Source: a virus
DNA length: 25,210 nt
IMG/VR virus record: IMGVR_UViG_3300047562_004535
Location: 1 to 25,210 of that record
Strand: one strand, 5' to 3'
Each line of letters starts with the position of its first letter. Position 1 is the first letter of the stretch. Under the pieces are notes generated by a model. The model was not told the DNA's origin. It saw only the letters and a list, made by a program, of their open reading frames with translations, and did no database searches. Shown piece after piece: positions 20,960-25,210 of the stretch. A program made the translations under genes and the position numbers.

Positions 20960-21442
20960 ATGAAAATAAAAACCCTGCATGATGGAAAAGAAGTTTGTCT
21001 AAAAGAAGTTCTGCGGGACAAACACGGTGTAAAATATCGTGTTGGTTGCGATAGTCTAAATGTCAAAGAACACACTGTATTTATCACAACTCTTGTCGGT
21101 ATCCACCCAGAACGTCGTGGCGCTTTTATTCTTTATTCAAAAGAAAAAATAAAAAAGATTCAAGAACCACGCCTTCGTTTGTGGCAAGAAGTTGAAAAGG
21201 CAATAAGTTTTGCTACGCACCTACGGGAAGAAATTGGTGTTGAGATAGAGTGTATTGACTTTGATCTAAACACAGACACTACATATGAGTCCAGCCGGCT
21301 TGTTGCAAGTGCTCTTGGTTATGCTGAAGCAATGGGATTCAAGGCTTTTTGTAAGCCAAATGCACTGTATGCGATTTATGCTGCAGATTTTATAACACAT
21401 AAAAGTAACGATGCCTATAAAAGAAAAGGATTGGCAACATGA
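20960..21442 (+). CDS. YkuK-like RNase H-fold protein
   Basis: A 160-residue protein with RVGCDSLN (Asp31), LWQEVEKAISFA (Glu77), CIDFDLN (Asp100/Asp102) and YAADFITH (Asp143): four acidic residues in the order expected of an RNase H-like active site. The VGCDS start, R..W.EVEKA helix, DFDLNTD strand and KPN...ADF end match, from memory, the YkuK (formerly DUF458) family. Its activity is not firmly established; a nuclease role on RNA or RNA-DNA hybrids is likely by fold. The gene follows a terminator without an obvious promoter and overlaps the next gene by four bases (ATGA). Confidence 0.65.
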   Translation: MKIKTLHDGKEVCLKEVLRDKHGVKYRVGCDSLNVKEHTVFITTLVGIHPERRGAFILYSKEKIKKIQEPRLRLWQEVEKAISFATHLREEIGVEIECIDFDLNTDTTYESSRLVASALGYAEAMGFKAFCKPNALYAIYAADFITHKSNDAYKRKGLAT

Positions 21443-21804
21443 ATAAAGTAAAACATTTCTTTGTAAAAAATATCAAAAATATTCTAACACTTGTTAGTGG
21501 AATTATCGTAGGGGCATGTTCTATTGTTCTTGCTCTAACAATCCAACAGCGAGTATCGCAGCACCTATCGCAAAAAAACTCTAAAATAGCCTGCCATCAA
21601 GCATATAGAATGATGTGTGTTCAGGTCCATGCTTGCACCAGTTCGTCTGTTGCTTCTTGTGATAATTTTGTAGAGCAAACAAAACCATGCGAAGAAGAAG
21701 ACCTGCCAAGCGAAAAGATTATTGAGCGATGCACAGAGCAACTTCGCCATGTTGAGTGCACCGACGACCTTCCACCAAGTTGTGGAACATTCATGGAGCA
21801 ATAA
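21439..21804 (+). CDS. Cys-rich protein with an N-terminal membrane anchor (121 aa)
   Basis: Residues 12-35 (ILTLVSGIIVGACSIVLALTI) form a membrane helix after a basic N-terminus, so the rest should lie outside the cytoplasm. About 85 residues follow with eight Cys, including CHQAYRMMC, CTSSSVASC and CTDDLPPSC, consistent with disulfides. No lipobox fits clearly. Such secreted, disulfide-rich domains are odd for an intracellular phage stage; a role at the host envelope is possible. It starts inside the previous stop and ends directly at the next ATG. Confidence 0.65.
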   Translation: MNKVKHFFVKNIKNILTLVSGIIVGACSIVLALTIQQRVSQHLSQKNSKIACHQAYRMMCVQVHACTSSSVASCDNFVEQTKPCEEEDLPSEKIIERCTEQLRHVECTDDLPPSCGTFMEQ

Positions 21805-22320
21805 ATGAGAACAGAAACTCGCCGAGAAAGATACAAGAACAAACAAAAACTCTCTGTTAGATTTCCAGTAGAGGTTGCTTGTATAAATTTTAGACACGAA
21901 CCAAATATTGGATATGTTGTGAGAGCAGCAGCATGTTTTGGAGCAAGCAAAGTAAATTTGATAGGTTCAGCACCGGAACCAAAATATCTGCGCGAGATCT
22001 CTGGAACAACAAGCGATTTTATTGATATTTCAACTTTTTCTACTCCACATGAATTTTTGGAATATGCAAGAAAAAATGATATTCATATAGTTTCAGCAGA
22101 GATCACACAAGAGGCTAAAAATATTTATGATTACACTTTTCCAAAAAATAAAAAAGTTTGTATTGTCGTTGGTAACGAGCAAACTGGAATCACAGCCGAC
22201 ATTCTCAAATACAGTGAAGTTGTGGAGATTCCAATGCCGGGAGTAGGCTACTGCCTAAACACCAGTCAAGCCTGCAACATTATGTTGTTTGAATACAGCA
22301 AGCAAATGTCAGTATCTTGA
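21805..22320 (+). CDS. SpoU/TrmH-family RNA 2'-O-methyltransferase
   Basis: A 171-residue SPOUT-class enzyme. Motif 1 is EPNIGYVVRAA (32-42, Asn34 and Arg40), motif 2 IVVGNEQTGI (120-129), and motif 3 IPMPG then YCLNTSQACNIMLFEY (142-146, 149-164). These form the AdoMet-binding knot and the catalytic Arg of the TrmH/SpoU group, which methylate ribose 2'-OH in tRNA or rRNA. The body is the bare catalytic core, with no N-terminal RNA-binding domain. A target among the phage or host tRNAs is plausible given the tRNA genes on both sides. Confidence 0.85.
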   Translation: MRTETRRERYKNKQKLSVRFPVEVACINFRHEPNIGYVVRAAACFGASKVNLIGSAPEPKYLREISGTTSDFIDISTFSTPHEFLEYARKNDIHIVSAEITQEAKNIYDYTFPKNKKVCIVVGNEQTGITADILKYSEVVEIPMPGVGYCLNTSQACNIMLFEYSKQMSVS

Positions 22321-22352
22321 CAAAAAACAAGATCAGTGTTATGCTGATCTTG
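22317..22352 (+). promoter_or_regulatory. Sigma70-like promoter and palindrome before tRNA-Leu
   Basis: TTGACA (22317-22322), a 17-base spacer and TATGCT (22340-22345), with the -35 overlapping the methyltransferase stop codon. A 9-bp inverted repeat (CAAGATCAG 22328-22336, CTGATCTTG 22344-22352) straddles the -10. It could be an operator, or a stem in the transcript end of the upstream gene. Confidence 0.55.
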
Positions 22353-22357
22353 CCAAT

Positions 22358-22443
22358 GCCCCGGTGGTGGAATGGTTTACACAGCAGACTTAAAATCTGT
22401 CACTCGCAAGGGTTTGTCGGTTCGAGTCCGACTCGGGGCACCA
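22358..22443 (+). tRNA. tRNA-Leu(UAA)
   Basis: A class II tRNA with a long variable arm. Acceptor GCCCCGG pairs with TCGGGGC (one G-T), anticodon stem GCAGA/TCTGT with loop CTTAAAA (anticodon TAA), T-arm GTCGG/CCGAC, and CCA encoded. It reads UUA, a frequent codon in AT-rich genes. Confidence 0.93.
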
Positions 22444-22481
22444 CTTATATGCTATAACTGAATCCAATGATTCCTGTATAT

Positions 22482-22515
22482 TCCCTCCATCACAAGATGG
22501 AGGGATATGCTTTTT
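22482..22515 (+). terminator. Intrinsic terminator after tRNA-Leu
   Basis: TCCCTCCATC (22482-22491), loop ACAA, GATGGAGGGA (22496-22505), then TATGC and T6. A perfect 10-bp stem ends the rightward tRNA transcript before the leftward protease gene. Confidence 0.75.
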
Positions 22516-22547
22516 TGGCTATTGACTGTTAACAAGAACACGATTTA

Positions 22548-23294
22548 CTATTTAATGTTGTTTTTGATAATGTCAATAAGTTTTGTATTTCTGTTCTCTA
22601 ATACAACTTTTAGTTCTTCTTTGAAAGCAACTGTAAAAGTGTAATCAACAAACTGTTTTGTTCTCGTATAACTAACGCTCATCATTACATGTTGAAAACC
22701 AGTTATACCTCTGGATATTACCCCTATTATTTGCCACTTGCTATCAAACATGGGAGAGCCAGAACTTCCTCCCATGCCAGTTACGCTGTGAAGGTCAAGT
22801 GCATGTTTTTCTTCTTTTAGTTTGAGTTGTCCTTGGTAGTGTCCTTCAAAAGATAGCGACATGTTTGGTGCGTGTATTCCCATTGGTGCCGCTATATTAT
22901 ATACCTTATCACCTATTTCTGGCTCTGAATCGCTCATTTTTACAGCACGCCAAGCAATAAAGTCTGTAATCAATATACATAAATCATCTTCATTAGAGCG
23001 AACAAAGGTTATGATTTCATATTCTTTTTCATAGTGATCTAAAACTCTCATAGCAACTGTGTTATCTTTACAAATATGACCAGCAGTAAGAACAAGAGTT
23101 TTATCATCAATATGATTGACGATTACACCGGACCCGGTGCTGATGTAGTCTTCTGTGGCGACTTCAATCTTCACAAAAGAAGTTTTTGGAGCATTTTTCA
23201 TGGTGATACTCTCACCAAGAGTGATACATCCACAACTGGCACAGAAAACCAGGAGTGCTATCATGCCAATGAGTTGTTTGAAAAACTGCGGCAT
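22548..23294 (-). CDS. Trypsin-like serine protease, probably an exported lipoprotein
   Basis: A 248-residue leftward gene. The N-terminus is a basic start, a hydrophobic core (LIGMIALLVF) and CASCGC, a plausible lipoprotein signal peptide with lipidation at one of the Cys. The mature part carries the chymotrypsin-fold triad: LTAGHIC (His73), NEDDLCIL (Asp104) and MGGSSGSPMF (Ser178 in GxSGxP). All catalytic residues are present. A phage gene for an exported, membrane-tethered serine protease is uncommon; it may act in the host envelope during infection. It lies between two rightward blocks and has no clear promoter or RBS. Confidence 0.8.
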   Translation of the reverse strand: MPQFFKQLIGMIALLVFCASCGCITLGESITMKNAPKTSFVKIEVATEDYISTGSGVIVNHIDDKTLVLTAGHICKDNTVAMRVLDHYEKEYEIITFVRSNEDDLCILITDFIAWRAVKMSDSEPEIGDKVYNIAAPMGIHAPNMSLSFEGHYQGQLKLKEEKHALDLHSVTGMGGSSGSPMFDSKWQIIGVISRGITGFQHVMMSVSYTRTKQFVDYTFTVAFKEELKVVLENRNTKLIDIIKNNIK

Positions 23295-23354
23295 ATAAGT
23301 AACTATATTGCCACAGCCTAAAAGACAAAAACAATATAAAAAGTTAGGAATAAA

Positions 23355-24671
23355 ATGAAAAAAATATTTGTGTTAGATACAAGTGTATGTCTTGCAAGTG
23401 CCAACGCTGTTTATAGCTTTGGCAAGGACGATGTTTATATCCCTCTAAAAGTGCTTGAAGAGGTTGATAAACACAAAAATCGTCAAGATGGGGTGGGACA
23501 AAATGCTCGCATGTTTATCAAAATACTTGATGAACTGCGAGACAAGGGTTCTTTACAAGAAGGCGTAAGACTACAAAAGGGCAAGGGTTTTCTTCGCTCT
23601 GCTGCACTTACAGTATCAGATTTTCCAACAGACTTGGATCTTTCTGTTCCGGATCATGTCATTATCGCAACAGCTTCTGGTATAGCGAAAACGCACCAAG
23701 ATAAAAGAGTTGTTGTTGTTTCACGCGATATAAATATGCGTGTTATTTGCGATTCTATTGGTCTTGGTTCACAAGATTATGACGCAAATCAAGTTATAAA
23801 TGACAGTTCGGAGCTTTATTCTGGTCTTTGCGAAATGGTTGTTGATGACGAGTTTATTGAAAGAATATACAAAGGAGAAGACCTCTTTCTTGAAGATAGC
23901 AAAACAGATAAACTATTTCCAAATCAGTTTATAACTCTTGTATCAAACAAAAATGTAAACAAAACAGCACTGGCAAGGTTTCTAACAAAAGAACAGCCAC
24001 TTCGCCGCCTTGCCGAGTTCAAAGGCAGGCATAAAGTGTTCGGAGTAGAATCCAGAAATCGCGAACAAAGCTTTGCCATGGATCTGCTCATGGACCCAAG
24101 TGTTCCAATCGTCAGCTTGGTTGGTAAAGCAGGTTCTGGTAAAACTTTATCAGCAGTAGCAGCAGGATTGGCCCAGTTGCTTGAAAAGGGCAGCTACACC
24201 CGCTTGATAGTCTCACGACCAGTTCAGCCATTAGGACGCGATATAGGCTTTTTGCCAGGCACTCTTGAAGAGAAGATGATGCCTTGGCTAACTCCAATCC
24301 AAGATAACTTACAGTTCCTTCTTGGTAACGATAAGGCTACCTTACAGCAGTATATGGATACTGGAAAAATAGAAATAGAAGCACTTACATATATTCGTGG
24401 TCGTAGCATTGCCAAAGCATTTATGATAATAGATGAAGCACAAAATCTTTCATCACATGAACTAAAAACAATCGTTACTCGCGTTGGTGAAGGAACAAAA
24501 ATAGTTCTTACAGGCGATATAGAACAAATAGACAATGTCTATGTCAATGATACAAGCAATGGTCTTGCTTATGCTGTTGAAAAGTTCAAACACTATTCAC
24601 TTGCTGGTCATGTGACCTTGAGCAAGGGCGAAAGATCTGCCGTAGCAAGTCTTGCAGCAAAAGTTCTTTGA
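23355..24671 (+). CDS. phoH: PIN-PhoH protein (PhoH2-like ATPase/RNase)
   Basis: A 438-residue two-domain protein. Residues 1-150 form a PIN ribonuclease domain: FVLDTSVCL (Asp8), LEEVDKH (34-40), VPDHVIIA (98-105) and VVSRDINMR (121-129) supply the acidic site. Residues 230-438 form the PhoH ATPase: Walker A GKAGSGKT (257-264), Walker B FMIIDEAQN (356-364) and LTGDIEQID (385-393). PIN-PhoH proteins are reported in bacteria as sequence-preferring RNA unwinding and cutting enzymes. PhoH is very common in aquatic phages, and its role there is unsettled. TTAGGA precedes ATG 23355. All key residues are present. Confidence 0.9.
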   Translation: MKKIFVLDTSVCLASANAVYSFGKDDVYIPLKVLEEVDKHKNRQDGVGQNARMFIKILDELRDKGSLQEGVRLQKGKGFLRSAALTVSDFPTDLDLSVPDHVIIATASGIAKTHQDKRVVVVSRDINMRVICDSIGLGSQDYDANQVINDSSELYSGLCEMVVDDEFIERIYKGEDLFLEDSKTDKLFPNQFITLVSNKNVNKTALARFLTKEQPLRRLAEFKGRHKVFGVESRNREQSFAMDLLMDPSVPIVSLVGKAGSGKTLSAVAAGLAQLLEKGSYTRLIVSRPVQPLGRDIGFLPGTLEEKMMPWLTPIQDNLQFLLGNDKATLQQYMDTGKIEIEALTYIRGRSIAKAFMIIDEAQNLSSHELKTIVTRVGEGTKIVLTGDIEQIDNVYVNDTSNGLAYAVEKFKHYSLAGHVTLSKGERSAVASLAAKVL

Positions 24672-24680
24672 GGAGAAAAA

Positions 24681-24929
24681 ATGGAAGACAGGGAAATAGA
24701 AGAAAAAATAGTGGAAAAAGATAATCCACTAAAAGAAATGTTCGTTCAGTATGTTGGAGAAAAACTAAAGCCAGAAAATGGCGAAGTAAATGTTGAAATG
24801 TGTGTGCAAGTATTGGCAGACGAGTTCCCAGACTTTTTATTACTTGTAGCGCAAGAAAACTTTATTAGAGGTTATCGTCAATGTCTAGTCGACATGGAGA
24901 ATGCACCAAGTGAACAAAAAACAGAATAG
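24681..24929 (+). CDS. Small acidic protein (82 aa)
   Basis: AGGAG at 24671-24675 gives a strong RBS, overlapping the phoH stop codon, so the two genes are one transcript. The product is acidic and helical (EDREIEEKIVEKDN, then VQVLADEFPDFLLLVAQENFIRGY). It has no known family. Position directly after phoH may mean a partner or regulator, without other evidence. Confidence 0.7.
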   Translation: MEDREIEEKIVEKDNPLKEMFVQYVGEKLKPENGEVNVEMCVQVLADEFPDFLLLVAQENFIRGYRQCLVDMENAPSEQKTE

Positions 24930-25210
24930 GTTTTTTAGATCTGGAAATCAGATCAAGTTGATTGAGCAAACAGTATTTGGCAGTGTCAATGTTATCCAAC
25001 AGGAAACACTGCCAGATAATGTAAATATAAACAATATATTGAAGAAACTTGAAATAGTCATCCCAGAACACTTTATACAAAACCTTGATGGCATTTATAT
25101 AGGAACATATAGTTTTTTATTAGACAGAGAACTGAATGCACAATATAAAGATGGTGTCATCTATGTTCTTGCCGACCAAGATAATGAAATGGATATATAC
25201 GACGATATCG
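24910..25210 (+). CDS. Partial protein, possibly a phage zincin (runs off the end)
   Basis: The frame is open from GTG 24910 (GGAGA nine bases before) or ATG 24901 to the window end, about 100 codons, and overlaps the previous gene. The end of the visible part (YIGTYSFLLDREL, KDGVIYVLADQDNEMDIYDDI) resembles, from memory, the stretch just before the HExxH motif in T4-like marine phage zincins, where an acidic DD-I leads into HEIAH. That motif would lie just beyond the window. The assignment is therefore a prediction. Confidence 0.5.
   Translation, partial: MNKKQNRFFRSGNQIKLIEQTVFGSVNVIQQETLPDNVNINNILKKLEIVIPEHFIQNLDGIYIGTYSFLLDRELNAQYKDGVIYVLADQDNEMDIYDDI

Noticed and set aside
23076-23321. 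Rightward 81-codon frame
   Set aside because: It is antisense to the trypsin-like gene, whose triad is intact; no RBS or motif supports it.
1-25210. Prophage or mobile element boundaries
   Set aside because: No integrase, transposase, attachment-site repeats or host genes are seen.

Overview
The window looks like a stretch of a large, AT-rich, tailed-phage genome, most likely a T4-like or otherwise large myovirus from an aquatic setting. Evidence: genes are short and tightly packed with ATGA overlaps; there are eight tRNA genes; and phage-typical genes are present (PIN-PhoH, dCMP deaminase, collagen-like fibre, UV endonuclease, Nudix). Several proteins carry the small modules that recur in aquatic myoviruses (DUF5661-, DUF5872-, DUF6321- and DUF6267-like, recognised from memory). 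There are no ribosomal RNA genes, no host housekeeping operons, and no integrase or transposase. The host cannot be named from the sequence.

Layout. (1) 1-593: the end of one gene, two tiny ORFs, then about 330 bases of non-coding DNA with three GC hairpins and a repeated A-T module. (2) 594-3277: a HExxH protein, one leftward gene, and two small rightward genes. (3) 3297-6380: an early-type block with its own sigma70-like promoters. It holds a run of small SH3-like 'VGD' proteins, a UvsE/UvdE UV-damage endonuclease, a zinc-ribbon protein, and a broken or frameshifted last member. (4) 6393-11036: a terminator whose loop holds a promoter-like box, then Nudix, a transglutaminase-like protein, a DUF5661 protein, a nucleotidyltransferase with a Cys-rich tail, a DUF6321 protein and a collagen/C1q-like fibre. 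(5) 11101-14965: a zincin, a Pro/Ala/Val-rich protein, and a 993-residue protein joining a ligase-like domain (KxDG) to a GRFNPPTIGH nucleotidyltransferase domain. (6) 14968-17837: small proteins including a Fis-like HTH and a tail-anchored membrane protein, a possible structured RNA, tRNAs Thr-Glu-Ser-Ala, and another zincin. (7) 17843-19462: a terminator, a strong promoter, and a probable complete Type II restriction-modification pair. (8) 19478-22443: a strong promoter, tRNAs Ile-Asn-Arg, a dCMP deaminase, a YkuK-like RNase H-fold protein, a Cys-rich membrane-anchored protein, a SpoU-type RNA methyltransferase, and tRNA-Leu. (9) 22482-25210: a terminator, a leftward trypsin-like lipoprotein, PIN-PhoH, a small acidic protein, and a gene running off the end.

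How it fits together. Two promoter classes can be read. GC-rich TTGAC-type sites with 17-base spacers precede the small-protein, UV-repair, R-M and tRNA blocks. A CTATTTATA box precedes the zincin, Nudix/fibre and leftward genes, and may be a late promoter. The contents suggest host takeover and competition (R-M, tRNAs, PhoH, DNA precursor and repair enzymes) beside virion-associated proteins (fibre, zincins, large nucleotidyltransferase fusion). Function calls come from motifs read by eye; no database search was run.
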